Part shown: positions 15,352-24,470 of the stretch, one piece after another
How positions within the stretch are numbered: position 1 is the stretch's first letter
Layout: the number at the start of each line of letters is the position of its first letter
Assembly: GCF_035978755.1 (NCBI RefSeq)
Contig: NZ_CP108414.1
Coordinates: forward strand, 6,324,001-6,388,000
Origin: Streptomyces sp. NBC_01298
Lineage (GTDB): Bacteria > Actinomycetota > Actinomycetes > Streptomycetales > Streptomycetaceae
DNA: 64,000 nt
Reading direction: 5' to 3'
The notes under the pieces: generated by a model
What the model saw: only the letters and a program-made list of their open reading frames with translations
Told to the model about the DNA's origin: nothing
The model's database searches: none
Position numbers and translations under genes: made by a program

Positions 15352-17241
15352 TCAGCGGCCGAACAGGCGGGAGAGGGGGCCGGTCCCCGGGCCGCCGCCC
15401 CGGCGGCGTTCGCGCAGGGCGCGGCGCAGGTCCGAGCGGGTGTCCGTGACCTCCTGGGTCAGCCAGTCACCGCTGCCGAAGACGAAAGGGAGCCGGTGCA
15501 GCAGCGGGCCGATGAGGTGCAGGGCGCGCTCGGGGTCCCCCGCCTCGCCGATGCTGCGGATCACGCGGTGCGCCACTTCCGGGTCCCCGTGCTCCACTAG
15601 CTCCTCCACGTCCGGGAACAGCCGCAGGTACAGCGGTGCGGCCGCCGCGAAATCACCGACCAGCCACGCGTCGTGCGCCAGCCGGCGCCGTACGTCGAGC
15701 AGGACCGGCCCGTCGGCGGGCAGGGCCCGCTCCAGGTCGGGCAGCAGCGGCCCCAGCAGGGCGCGTTCGCTCTCGGCCCGCTCCGGGGTGCGGGCGTCCC
15801 ACTGGCCGTCGCGGTCGCGGGCGCCCCGCTGCATCGCCGAGGCCAGGTGGTACCGGGCGGTCACGGTCACCGGGTCGTGGGGGCCGAGCACCCGGACGGC
15901 CTGCTCGATGATCTCGCACAGCTCTCCCTCGTGCCGGTGGCCGTCGCCGGGGCCGTGGGCCGCGGCTTCGCCGACGTACGCGACGCGCGCGGTGATCGTG
16001 TCGGGGTGTTCCAGGCCGAGGACCCGCATCATGCGCGGAAGGAGGCGCTCCAGCTCGATGCCGGACTGCCCGCGCACCCGCACCGCCCGGTGGTACGCGG
16101 CCCGTACGGTCAGCGGGTCGTTCGCGCCGAGCTCCTCCGCCGAGTCGGCGGCCAGCATGCCCAGCCGCTCCACGAGGTCGGCCGGGCCGTCGGCCAGCAG
16201 CCGCTCCAGGCGCCGCCGCAGCAGGGCCCGGACGGGATCGTCGGCCGGCTGCGCCGCGAGGACGTGGACGGTCGGGGAGTAGGACGGCGCCGGGGGCGCG
16301 GAGGCGGGTGCAGGGACAGGATCGGGGACGGAGGCGGGTGCCGGTTCGGGTGAGGGGGTGAGGGCCCGTGCGACCGGCGGCGCCGATCCGGCCGGTTCCG
16401 CCGCCCGTGGGTCCCGGGTGAGCTCCGCCAGGCGCCGCCCCACCTCGTGCGCGTCGGCGGGACGTTCGCCGGGGTCCTTGGCGAGCAGGCCGAGTACGAG
16501 TGCGTCCAGGCCGGGGGGCAGCCCCGGCCGGCGCGAGCCGGGGGAGGGCGGTTCGGCCGTCAGGTGTTGGGCGAGGAGTTCGTGCATCTCGCGTGCGGGG
16601 AAGGGGCGTTCACCGGTGAGCAGCTCCATCAGTACGCAGCCCAGTGCGTACAGGTCGCTGCGCCCGTCCACGGGGACCCCGTTCGCGCCACCCGTCCAGC
16701 GCTCCGGGGCCATGTACGGGAAGGAGCCGATGATCATGCCGGTGCCCGTCAGTTCCGTACCGGGCCCGCCCCGAGCCTTGGCGATGCCGAAGTCGAGGAC
16801 CTTCGCCACGCCGTTGCCGACGACCATCACATTGGCCGGCTTGATGTCCCGGTGGACGATCCCGGCGTCGTGCGCGGCCCCGAGGGCGTCCGCGATCTGC
16901 CGAGCCCAATGCAGGGCGTCGGTCAGGGGCGGCACGCCCTCGTCCAGGATCTCGGCGAGGCTGCGTCCCCGCAGCAGCTCCATGACGAGGAACACCGTGC
17001 TGCGCCCCGCGCGTTCGGTGCGGCCGAAGTCGTGGATGGTGGCGATGTGGGGATGGGCGAGGCTCCCGGCGAGGCTGGCCTCCCGCTCGAACCGGCGGGT
17101 GTCCTCGTACGTCAGCGGGTACCCGATCTTGACGGCGACCCGACGGCCCACCCGGCGGTCCGTGGCCCGCCACACCTCGCCGAACCCGCCCCGGCCGAGC
17201 AGCTCCTCCAACTCGTACCGGTCTTCGATCAGTTCCCGCAC
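15352..17241 (-). CDS. Soluble Ser/Thr protein kinase with C-terminal helical repeat region
   Basis: A 629-residue protein starting at GTG 17241. Residues 1-270 are a Hanks-type kinase with the Gly loop GRGGFGEVWRA, ATP-binding Lys38 in VAVKIG, catalytic HRDIKPAN at 130-137 and metal-binding DFG at 150-152; the catalytic set is complete. A Pro/Ala-rich linker (about 285-330) leads to some 300 helical residues that look like TPR/alpha-solenoid repeats, probably a partner-binding module. No membrane segment is seen, unlike the second kinase in this window. It is convergent with the gene at 14716, only 12 bases apart. Confidence 0.92.
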   Translation of the reverse strand: MRELIEDRYELEELLGRGGFGEVWRATDRRVGRRVAVKIGYPLTYEDTRRFEREASLAGSLAHPHIATIHDFGRTERAGRSTVFLVMELLRGRSLAEILDEGVPPLTDALHWARQIADALGAAHDAGIVHRDIKPANVMVVGNGVAKVLDFGIAKARGGPGTELTGTGMIIGSFPYMAPERWTGGANGVPVDGRSDLYALGCVLMELLTGERPFPAREMHELLAQHLTAEPPSPGSRRPGLPPGLDALVLGLLAKDPGERPADAHEVGRRLAELTRDPRAAEPAGSAPPVARALTPSPEPAPASVPDPVPAPASAPPAPSYSPTVHVLAAQPADDPVRALLRRRLERLLADGPADLVERLGMLAADSAEELGANDPLTVRAAYHRAVRVRGQSGIELERLLPRMMRVLGLEHPDTITARVAYVGEAAAHGPGDGHRHEGELCEIIEQAVRVLGPHDPVTVTARYHLASAMQRGARDRDGQWDARTPERAESERALLGPLLPDLERALPADGPVLLDVRRRLAHDAWLVGDFAAAAPLYLRLFPDVEELVEHGDPEVAHRVIRSIGEAGDPERALHLIGPLLHRLPFVFGSGDWLTQEVTDTRSDLRRALRERRRGGGPGTGPLSRLFGR

Positions 17242-17327
17242 CCGCTCGTCTCCCCACCACGATCCCGGCCCGCCGGGACGAAGCCTATGTCCGGCGGCGG
17301 TGTGCGCGGCCGGCTACGGGGCGCCGG

Positions 17328-18218
17328 CTACGGGCGGCCGGTGAGGAGAGCCGCCAGTGCCGCCGCGTGCGGGGGCGGGGCCGTGGGGTGGAGGAGTTCC
17401 GTGCGGTGGACCAGGCGGGGGGCGCGGACCGGGATCGCCGTGGTGCCGGGGAAGGTGGCGGCCAGGGAGAGGGGGAGAGCGGTCAGGCCGTGCCCGGCGG
17501 CGGCCAGGGCGGCCAGCGCGTGCGGGTCCGTGCCGTGGTGGCGGATCCGGGGGTGGAAGCCGGCGGTGTGGCTGACCTCGCGGAGCCGGGCGAGGGGGAC
17601 CGCGGTACCGGGGGCGTCGATCCACTGCGCCTGCGCGAGGTCGGGCAGCCGGACCGAACTCCGGCGCGCCAGGGGGTGGGTGTGCGGGAAGAGCACGGCC
17701 AGAGGTTCTTCGGTGACCGCGAGGGTGACCGTGGGCCCGAGGTCCGGCAGCGGGAGGGGGTCGCTGGGCGCGGCCACGCCGTCCACGAGGCCGAGGTCGG
17801 CACGGCCGGTCAGGACCGCTTCGAGCACGGAGTCCCGGGCCAGGGTGTGCAGGTCCACCTCCACCGGTCCCGCGGCGCGCAGCCGGGCCAGGGCCCGGGC
17901 GAGCGCGGGGCCGAAGGCCGCGGGGGAGCAGGCGAGCGTCAGCCGGGCGTCGGGGGCCCGGTGCAGCCGGGCGATGTCGGCGCGGGCGGCGTCCAGGCGC
18001 AGCAGCAGCGCGGGGGCGTGTTCCATCAGCCGGTCCCCCGCCTCGGTGGGGGCGACGGGCCGCCGCTCGACCAGCCGGGCGCCCAGGTCGGCTTCGAGGG
18101 CGGCGATGTGCTGGGAGACGGCCGACTGCGTGTAGCCGAGGACGGACGCGGCGGTGGAGAAGGAGCGGTGTTCGAGGACCGCGACGAAGGTGCGGAGGAG
18201 ATGCGGATCCATGGGCAT
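17328..18218 (-). CDS. LysR-family transcriptional regulator
   Basis: A 296-residue protein with the LysR winged helix at residues 3-60 (LLRTFVAVLEHRSFSTAASVLGYTQSAVSQHIAALEADLG) and a periplasmic-binding-like effector domain (about 90-296). It starts at ATG 18218, with an in-frame ATG two codons later. It is divergently transcribed from the amidotransferase-like gene at 18290, the usual position of a LysR target, so it probably controls that gene. The effector is unknown. Confidence 0.92.
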   Translation of the reverse strand: MPMDPHLLRTFVAVLEHRSFSTAASVLGYTQSAVSQHIAALEADLGARLVERRPVAPTEAGDRLMEHAPALLLRLDAARADIARLHRAPDARLTLACSPAAFGPALARALARLRAAGPVEVDLHTLARDSVLEAVLTGRADLGLVDGVAAPSDPLPLPDLGPTVTLAVTEEPLAVLFPHTHPLARRSSVRLPDLAQAQWIDAPGTAVPLARLREVSHTAGFHPRIRHHGTDPHALAALAAAGHGLTALPLSLAATFPGTTAIPVRAPRLVHRTELLHPTAPPPHAAALAALLTGRP

Positions 18219-18289
18219 CAGTATCGCTTATGCGGGTAGTGCGGATCATCGTTGGACGTGATGGGCCGGCGGCTCGGAGGATGGTCGTC

Positions 18290-19015
18290 ATGAACGCGAA
18301 CCACCCCACCTCGCCCGCCCGCATCGCCCTGATCGCGGACCGCTCCGACGCCGTACGCTCCCACGCCCGCGTCCCCGGCCTGCTGGAGGCGCTGCGCGAG
18401 CGCGAGGGCCTGGACCTGGACGCCTACTGGATCCCCACCGAGGAGGCGGGCGAGGGCATGGACGGCTTCGACGCCGTCTGGGTCCTGCCCGGCAGCCCGT
18501 ACCGCAGCGAGGACGGGGTGCTCACGGCGATCCGGGACGCCCGCGAGAACGGCATCCCCTTCCTCGGCACCTGCGGCGGCTTCCAGCACGCCCTGCTGGA
18601 GTTCGCCCGTACGGTCTGCGGGCTGGACCGGGCCGCCCACGCCGAGAACGACCCGGCGACGGCCGAGGCGGACGCGGTGGTCGTCCCGCTGGCCTGCTCG
18701 CTCGTGGGCCACGAGGGGACCGTACGGGTCACCCCCGGCTCCCGCGCCGCCCGGTTGCTCGGCGCGGACCGCACGCAGGCCCGCTACCACTGCGACTACG
18801 GCCCCAACCCCCTCCACCTGGACCTCCTCCGGGCCCACGGCATGACCTTCACCGGCGCCGACGAGTCCGGCGACATCCGCATCGCCGAACTGGCCGGACA
18901 CCCCTTCTTCCTGGCCACCCTCTTCCAGCCCGAACTGGACGGCGACGGCACCCGCGCCCACCCGTTCGTGGCGGGCCTGGCGTCGGCGGCCGTCGAGCAC
19001 GCGCGCGGCCGCTGA
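18290..19015 (+). CDS. Class I glutamine amidotransferase-like protein (CTP synthase C-terminal-related)
   Basis: A 241-residue protein starting at ATG 18290 after GGAGG. The flavodoxin-like fold carries DAVWVLPGSPY and then the nucleophile elbow FLGTCGGFQH, with Cys in the position seen in class I amidotransferases. Late HPFFLATLFQPE resembles the His-x-Glu end of the triad seen in CTP synthase. The family is known as CTP synthase C-terminal-region-related (seleno)protein, and here the key position is an ordinary Cys codon. No synthetase partner lies next to it. LysR divergence suggests it is inducible. Confidence 0.85.
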   Translation: MNANHPTSPARIALIADRSDAVRSHARVPGLLEALREREGLDLDAYWIPTEEAGEGMDGFDAVWVLPGSPYRSEDGVLTAIRDARENGIPFLGTCGGFQHALLEFARTVCGLDRAAHAENDPATAEADAVVVPLACSLVGHEGTVRVTPGSRAARLLGADRTQARYHCDYGPNPLHLDLLRAHGMTFTGADESGDIRIAELAGHPFFLATLFQPELDGDGTRAHPFVAGLASAAVEHARGR

Positions 19016-19100
19016 CCGCGGGGAGCGGAAGGGAGTGTTCCTTACCGGAGGCGGGGGAACGACACTGCTCCGGAGCGCCGCGTGATACCGGGGGGTATTC

Positions 19101-20096
19101 ATGGGAACGGACCTGGCATCGATGGTCGTTGACGTGCTGACGGGAACGGCTACGGGTTTCGGGCAGCAGGCCGCGTCGGAGATCGCCCGCATGGCCAGGC
19201 AGCGGCTGTGGTCCACTCCGCGGGGCCAGGCGGCGCTGGAGGGGCTGGACGCCGGTACGGACGGCCCCGAGGTGCGCGGGGAGGCGGAGGCGGTGCTCCG
19301 CGAGGAGATCGAGGCGGATCCGGTCCTCCGCGACGCCCTGACGGTGCACGTGAACGCATCGACGAACCAGGCGACGGGCATCTTCATGCAGGGCGCCAAG
19401 GTCCGCCGCAGCCAGATATCGCTCGGGTCGATCACCATCCACAGGCCGAACACGACCGCCGGCCTGCTGGGTCTGGCGGTGGCCCTCCTCGTCGTGGTCG
19501 CCCTCGCCTATTACGGGGGCTCGCAGTTCCTCAAGGAGAAGGCGCCACGGAGCAGTGGGGGCAAGGCGTTGTGGGCGCGGGAGCTGAGCGCGGACGAGGC
19601 CGAGCGGGTGATACCAGGTGTGTCGGACCTGCCGGGGGCGTGGGAAACCAGCGAGGTGCACTCGGTGGGGGCGGGCCGCGAAGGCACGTGCCACTCGGGC
19701 TGGTCGGACTACGACTCGACCGCGAAGGACGCCGAGGGTCGTTCCGACCTGAGCGTCCGGTTCTCCTTACGCACCTGCCCGGACGCGTCGACCGCCTTCC
19801 GGAGGTACGACGAGCTGGTCACCGAACGCGACAATCCGGGCAGTCGGAAGGAATTCCTCTTCGATACACGGAGGTTGGGCGACGAGAGCGCGACGACTGC
19901 GTACGTCGTTGCCGACGAGCCCCTCGCGAACCCCGCCCAGATCGGCCGACACCTGATGTGGAGGGCGTACGTCGGGACCGTCGTGATCGTGATGCACTAC
20001 GGGCCCGTGCGCGAGGGGGTCGGGTCCGAACGTCAGGCTGAGGAGTTCATGCGGATCGTCTGCGACCGCGCCCTGTTGGCTCAGCCGCGCCGCTGA
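19101..20096 (+). CDS. Single-pass membrane protein with extracytoplasmic domain, unknown
   Basis: A 331-residue protein starting at ATG 19101. The N-terminal 110 residues are soluble and helical. One membrane segment (AGLLGLAVALLVVVALAYYGG, about 122-142) separates them from a roughly 180-residue outer domain with Cys residues in EGTCHSGW, LRTCPDAS and VCDRAL. Nothing enzyme-like is visible. The 3' end overlaps the convergent HATPase gene by 16 bases. It may be a sensor or scaffold. Confidence 0.7.
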   Translation: MGTDLASMVVDVLTGTATGFGQQAASEIARMARQRLWSTPRGQAALEGLDAGTDGPEVRGEAEAVLREEIEADPVLRDALTVHVNASTNQATGIFMQGAKVRRSQISLGSITIHRPNTTAGLLGLAVALLVVVALAYYGGSQFLKEKAPRSSGGKALWARELSADEAERVIPGVSDLPGAWETSEVHSVGAGREGTCHSGWSDYDSTAKDAEGRSDLSVRFSLRTCPDASTAFRRYDELVTERDNPGSRKEFLFDTRRLGDESATTAYVVADEPLANPAQIGRHLMWRAYVGTVVIVMHYGPVREGVGSERQAEEFMRIVCDRALLAQPRR

Positions 20097-20527
20097 CCCG
20101 GAGCGGGGCGTGGTGGGGTGGCGTCGCACTCGAACCACACCGTCTTGCCGGTGGAGTTCGGGTCCGTGCCCCAGCGGTCCGTCACCGCCTCGACCAGGAG
20201 CAGGCTGCGGCCGTCCTCGCTCAGCTCCCCGGCGCCGGTCGGGGGGTGCGGGGGCGCCGGGCAGCCGTCCGAGACCTCCACGCGCAGCCCGCCCGGCCGG
20301 CGCAGGATGAGGACCACGCAGCCGCGTCCGGGTACGTGGCGCACGACGTTGGCGACCAGCTCGGTCAGCGCGAGCTCCGCGGCGTCGGCGAGGGCGTCGA
20401 GCTCCCATTGGGCGAGGAACATCCGCAGGATGCGGCGCATGTGGCCGGCGGAATGGTCACCGACGGTGAAGCCCATGCGATAGCTGGCGTCAACTTGTCC
20501 CGCTGAGCAGTCAGTTGTGAGATTCAT
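20081..20527 (-). CDS. HATPase-domain (RsbW/anti-sigma-like) ATP-binding protein
   Basis: A 148-residue GHKL ATPase of the anti-sigma-factor kinase type, starting at ATG 20527. The N-box is ELALTELVANVVRHV, the G1 box VEVSDGCP, and the G2-like segment GRSLLLVEAVTDRWG. Such stand-alone HATPases sit next to XRE and DUF397 genes in the WhiJ/AbaA-type clusters of Streptomyces that influence development and antibiotic production. Here it is divergent from the XRE gene at 20612. Confidence 0.9.
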   Translation of the reverse strand: MNLTTDCSAGQVDASYRMGFTVGDHSAGHMRRILRMFLAQWELDALADAAELALTELVANVVRHVPGRGCVVLILRRPGGLRVEVSDGCPAPPHPPTGAGELSEDGRSLLLVEAVTDRWGTDPNSTGKTVWFECDATPPRPAPGQRRG

Positions 20528-20611
20528 GGCACCAGACTGGAGCGGCGTGGTTACGCTCGGCTATGGACCGAAACGAACGCCGCCCGGCGTGTACTTGGGG
20601 GTGACCGCTCC

Positions 20612-21460
20612 ATGGTCAACATCCGCAGTCTCGACCCCAGCGCCTCTCCGCTGGACTACTACGGCGCCGAACTGCGCCGCCTGCGGGAGGCCGCGGGGCT
20701 CAAACAGGGGCAGTTGGGCGACATCATCTTCTGCGCGGCCTCACTGATCGGACAGATCGAGACGGCGAGGAAGGTCCCGACCCGGGACTTCTCGGAGCGC
20801 GTCGACGCGGCCCTGGGTACGGGCGGGGTGTTCTCCCGCCTGGTGGGGCTGGTGCTGCGGAGCCAGCTGCCGACCTGGTTCCAGGCGTACGCGGAGATGG
20901 AGGCGAAGGCGGCGTACATCTCCACCTTTCAGGCCCAGCTGATCTATGGGCTGCTCCAGACGGAGGCGTACGCGCGGGCCGTACTCGGCGTGCGGCACGA
21001 GAAGGGCCTCGACGCGCAGGTGGCCGCCCGCATGGAGCGGCAGCGGATCCTGGAGCGCGAGCACCCGCCGCTGATGTGGGTGGTGCTGAGCGAGGCGACC
21101 CTGCATCAGGAGGTCGGCGGCCGGGAGGTGATGCGAGGCCAACTCGCCCGCCTGTTGGGTCTGTGGGACCGGGAGTGGGTGCGGGTCCAGATCCTGCCCT
21201 TCGAGGCTGGCGCGCACGCGGGGCTGCCGGGCACCTTCAACCTCCTGCGCTTCGAGGACGACCCGGACATCGCCTACACCGAGGACTTCATCCAGGGGCA
21301 CATGACGGCCAATCCGGCCGCTCTCAGGGAGGGTTCGCTCCGTTACGATCACCTGCAGGCCGCCGCGCTCTCCGTGGAGAAATCGGCGGAACTGATCGCC
21401 CGCGTAATGGAGGAACGCTATGGACACCATCCAGAACCTGACGGGCGCACGGTGGCGTAA
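20612..21460 (+). CDS. WhiJ-like XRE regulator with DUF5753 domain
   Basis: A 282-residue protein starting at ATG 20612. Residues 15-70 are a Cro/CI-type helix-turn-helix (LRRLREAAGLKQGQLGDIIFCAASLIGQIETARKVPT). The DUF5753 domain fills the rest (WFQAYAEMEAKAAYISTFQAQLIYGLLQTEAYA ... AGAHAGLPGTFNLLRF), the pattern of the numerous WhiJ-like regulators in Streptomyces. It overlaps the DUF397 gene by 41 bases, which ties their expression together. The presumed target is its own operon. Confidence 0.92.
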   Translation: MVNIRSLDPSASPLDYYGAELRRLREAAGLKQGQLGDIIFCAASLIGQIETARKVPTRDFSERVDAALGTGGVFSRLVGLVLRSQLPTWFQAYAEMEAKAAYISTFQAQLIYGLLQTEAYARAVLGVRHEKGLDAQVAARMERQRILEREHPPLMWVVLSEATLHQEVGGREVMRGQLARLLGLWDREWVRVQILPFEAGAHAGLPGTFNLLRFEDDPDIAYTEDFIQGHMTANPAALREGSLRYDHLQAAALSVEKSAELIARVMEERYGHHPEPDGRTVA

Positions 21461-21680
21461 GTCCTCGTACAGCAGTGACACCGGCGGTGATTGCGTCGAG
21501 TGCGCCCCGCTCGGCGACGCGGCCTGGCGCAAGGCCTCGTACAGCGGCGACACCGGCGGCGAGTGCGTGGAGATCGCCCCCCAGCCCTGCCGCATCGCCG
21601 TCCGGGACTCCAAGGTCCCCGACGGCCCCGCCTTCACCGTCGCCCCGGCCGCCTTCGCGGAGTTCGTCCGCAGCCTCTGA
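21420..21680 (+). CDS. DUF397 protein with duplicated N-terminal motif
   Basis: An 86-residue partner of the XRE regulator, with GGAGG before ATG 21420 inside the upstream gene. The DUF397 signature occurs twice: WRKSSYSSDTGGDCVECAPL (about 12-31) and WRKASYSGDTGGECVEIAP (about 36-54). Only the second continues into the usual VRDSKVPDGPAFTV ... FAEFVRSL end. The first copy is therefore a partial internal duplication. DUF397 proteins are thought to act with the neighbouring XRE protein. Confidence 0.92.
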   Translation: MDTIQNLTGARWRKSSYSSDTGGDCVECAPLGDAAWRKASYSGDTGGECVEIAPQPCRIAVRDSKVPDGPAFTVAPAAFAEFVRSL

Positions 21681-21699
21681 GCGACGGAGCGGCGACCGG

Positions 21700-22167
21700 T
21701 CAGCGCGCCCGGCTGTTCAGGACGCAGTTCGGGTAGTCGTTGTCCGGATCGCCGATGGCGGTCCAGAGTTTCAGGGCCTTGCCTTGCCGCAGGGCGGCGT
21801 AGGAGTCGGGCTTCCGCTCCGTTTCGGGGTGGGTCTCGCTGTAGCCCACGGCGTGCGCGGTGTCGAAGGTGACGGTGAGGAAGCTCTGCTCCTCGTTGGA
21901 GCTCTGCTTCCAGGTGCCTGTTCCGGACCAGGTCAAACTGTCGTACCAGTCGACGGCTACGCAGACCTCGTCGGCGAGGAACGTGCCGTCCCGGCTCAGC
22001 GAGAGGGTGCCGCCGTCGGCGTCGACCCACGTGGTCGTAAAGGCGGCCGGCTCCAGGACGACCGGGTCGCCTTCGGGTGGCGGCATGACGGTGAGTCTGC
22101 CGCAGGCCGTCAGGGCTAGGGCTGCGGCGAGCGAGATCAGCGTCGCGGTACGACAGGAACGCGGCAC
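21700..22167 (-). CDS. Putative lipoprotein, unknown
   Basis: A 155-residue protein if started at GTG 22167, which puts the signal sequence at the very N-terminus (CRTATLISLAAALALTAC). The lipobox ALTAC gives a lipidated Cys near residue 20. The mature part is a small beta-rich domain (TTTWVDADGGTLSLSRDGTFLADEVC ... LKLWTAIGDPDNDYPNC) with two Cys that may pair. An open frame continues 31 codons upstream but would bury the signal peptide. It is likely surface-attached, with unknown function. Confidence 0.75.
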   Translation of the reverse strand: MPRSCRTATLISLAAALALTACGRLTVMPPPEGDPVVLEPAAFTTTWVDADGGTLSLSRDGTFLADEVCVAVDWYDSLTWSGTGTWKQSSNEEQSFLTVTFDTAHAVGYSETHPETERKPDSYAALRQGKALKLWTAIGDPDNDYPNCVLNSRAR

Positions 22168-22246
22168 ACTCCACCCCCGGTGAGTTCCGCGGGCCGCGTG
22201 CGCGACCGATGGGCTCAAGAACTCATGTCGCACCCTCGCACAGGGA

Positions 22247-22260
22247 TTGAACGCGTTCAA
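22247..22260. promoter_or_regulatory. Perfect 14-bp palindrome with KstR-type core
   Basis: TTGAACGCGTTCAA is a perfect palindrome and fits TNNAACNNGTTNNA. It stands between the divergent lipoprotein and kinase genes, neither of which is an obvious lipid-catabolism gene, so it may belong to another regulator or be chance. Confidence 0.4.
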
Positions 22261-22420
22261 GTCGTCATCGTCGGCCTCTCGGATCGCCTCATTCCGCCCG
22301 CGTTCCTCTCGCCCGTCCGGCCTCGCTTTCGGGGGTCGAACGAACTGGCCCTAACCTGAGGTGAGTTCGACGGGGCGGACCGGACGGCCGCCCGCAGGGG
22401 AGCACCGGGGGACGGGCAGC

Positions 22421-24439
22421 ATGGGCAGCGGCAGTGATGACAACCTCGACGGCGGCATAAAGCCCCTCGCGCCCGGGGATCCGAGCCGGATCGGGCCGTA
22501 CCTGCTGCTCGGGCGCCTCGGGGCCGGCGGGATGGGCCGGGTGTTCCTGGCCCGGTCCGAGAGCGGGCGTACGGTCGCGGTGAAGGTGGTGCACGAGGAG
22601 CACGTGGCCGACGCGCAGTTCCGGGCCCGCTTCCGCCGCGAGATCGACGCCGCCCGGAAGGTGGGCGAGCGGTACACCGCGCCCGTCCTGGACGCCGACC
22701 CCGACGCCGAACGGCCGTGGGTCGCCACCGGATACGTACCCGGGCTCTCGCTGGAGCAGATCGTGCGCCGGTACGGCCCCCTGCCCGTGGAATCCGTACA
22801 CGCCCTCGCGGACGGGCTGCTGCACGCGCTGAAGGACATCCACACCGCCGGGATCGTGCACCGCGACCTCAAGCCGTCGAACGTGATGCTGACCGTCGAG
22901 GGCAGCCGGGTCATCGACTTCGGGATCTCGCGGGCCCTGGAGACCTCCGTCGAGTCGCTGCTCACCAGTACCGGCATGGTCGTCGGCTCGCCCGGGTTCA
23001 TGTCGCCCGAGCAGGTGCGCGGGCAGCGGGCCGGGGCGAAGAGCGACGTGTTCACGCTCGGCTGCGTCCTGATGTACGCGGCCACGGGCGAGCTGCCCTT
23101 CGGGCACGGCGCCAGCAACCAGCACGCGGTGATGTTCCAGATCGTGGAGGGCGAACCGGCCCTGGAGCGGGTGGCGGACGCCCCGCTGCGCGCGCTGATC
23201 GGCCGCTGCCTGGTCAAGGGCGTGGAGGAACGGCCCGGCGTGGACGAACTGCTGGCGGACCCGGAGCGGGTCCGTCCGGCGGCGCGCGGCGGGGCGTGGC
23301 TGCCGCCCAAGGTGGTGGAGCGGCTGGCCCGGCAGGCGGCGCGGCTGCTCGACGCGGAGGCGGTACCGGTCGCGGAGGCGAAGCCGGAGCCGGAGCCGGT
23401 GCCCGCGCCCGTCGGGGAAAGGGGAGCGGGCGATGCGCGGACCCCCGACCGGGGGACGCTCGGGCTGCGGCCGGAGGCGGGAGCCCCGGGAGGGCAGGGA
23501 GGGTCCGGCGAGCAGGTGCTCGGGGTGGCGGCTGCACCGGCCACCGGTCCGGCCGCCGGAGGCGGTACCGGCGGAGCTGCCGGAAAGGGCGAACGGCGCC
23601 GGGAGCGGAGGCGGTTGACCGTCGCGGTGCCGGTGGTCCTGGTGCTCGGCGTCGGCGGGGGCACGGTGGCCCTGCTCCAGCCGTTCGGCGGCGGTGGCGG
23701 CGGGGCGCAGGCCTCGCCCCCGGCGAGCGGTGCGCCCGTGACGCCCGGCGCCTCCTCCGGCGCCTCCTCCGGCTCCCCTTCGGCGGCGAGCGGTTCGCCG
23801 GCCCCGGGTACGCGGAACCCCGAGAGCCCCCAGGCCGCGCAGAGCCCTCCCGTGCCGGCCCCGGACGGGCAGGCCGCCGCCGGGCAGGGCGCGGCGGCGG
23901 GCGCGGGCACCCCCGGCGGAGGCTCCGGCACCCCGGGCGGCGGCGCGAACCAGGGCGGCGGGGGCGGCCCGGCCGCCGGGGGCACCGGAACGGGCACCGG
24001 CCCGAGCGCCACCCCGGGGGGAGCGGCGTCGGGCTCGGGCTCGCCGAGCGGCGGCGGATCACCGAGTGGCGGCGGGTCGCCCAGTGGCGGCGGCTCCGGC
24101 GGCGGCGACGCGGTGCCCTCGTACTTCGCCGGGACCTGGACCTACAAGGGCGACTTCAACATCGGCCAGCCGGGGACGGTGATCATCACCCGGTCCGGGG
24201 CGGTCCGCCTGATCAACGAGACCCAGATGGGCCACTGCGAGAACATCGCCAAGGTGACCTCGCTGACCTCCGGCGGGACCCGGATCAACATCGGGGCGGC
24301 GGCGGTGGACAAGTCCAAGTCCGCCAGCCAGTTCTGCGGGGTCCTGGACCCCTCCTTCTTCACCAAGAGCCTGCCGTCCGGCCTCCAGCACAACGTCGGC
24401 CCCTCGCACGGCGAGGGCTACTACTACGAACGCTCCTGA
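22421..24439 (+). CDS. Membrane Ser/Thr protein kinase (PknB type)
   Basis: A 672-residue receptor-like kinase. ATG 22421 is preferred because GGGGGACGGG precedes it. The N-terminal kinase has the Gly loop GRLGAGGMGRVFLA, Lys55, catalytic HRDLKPSN at 147-154 and DFG at 166-168, all intact. A single membrane segment (LTVAVPVVLVLGVGGGTVALL, about 405-425) follows a Pro/Glu-rich juxtamembrane part. Outside is a long Gly/Ser/Pro linker with SPSGGG repeats, then a roughly 100-residue C-terminal domain (FAGTWTYKGDFNIGQPG ... GEGYYYERS) that may sense a ligand. No PASTA repeats are present. Confidence 0.93.
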   Translation: MGSGSDDNLDGGIKPLAPGDPSRIGPYLLLGRLGAGGMGRVFLARSESGRTVAVKVVHEEHVADAQFRARFRREIDAARKVGERYTAPVLDADPDAERPWVATGYVPGLSLEQIVRRYGPLPVESVHALADGLLHALKDIHTAGIVHRDLKPSNVMLTVEGSRVIDFGISRALETSVESLLTSTGMVVGSPGFMSPEQVRGQRAGAKSDVFTLGCVLMYAATGELPFGHGASNQHAVMFQIVEGEPALERVADAPLRALIGRCLVKGVEERPGVDELLADPERVRPAARGGAWLPPKVVERLARQAARLLDAEAVPVAEAKPEPEPVPAPVGERGAGDARTPDRGTLGLRPEAGAPGGQGGSGEQVLGVAAAPATGPAAGGGTGGAAGKGERRRERRRLTVAVPVVLVLGVGGGTVALLQPFGGGGGGAQASPPASGAPVTPGASSGASSGSPSAASGSPAPGTRNPESPQAAQSPPVPAPDGQAAAGQGAAAGAGTPGGGSGTPGGGANQGGGGGPAAGGTGTGTGPSATPGGAASGSGSPSGGGSPSGGGSPSGGGSGGGDAVPSYFAGTWTYKGDFNIGQPGTVIITRSGAVRLINETQMGHCENIAKVTSLTSGGTRINIGAAAVDKSKSASQFCGVLDPSFFTKSLPSGLQHNVGPSHGEGYYYERS

Positions 24440-24470
24440 CCGGGCGCCGCCGCCCGCGACACCGCGGCTG

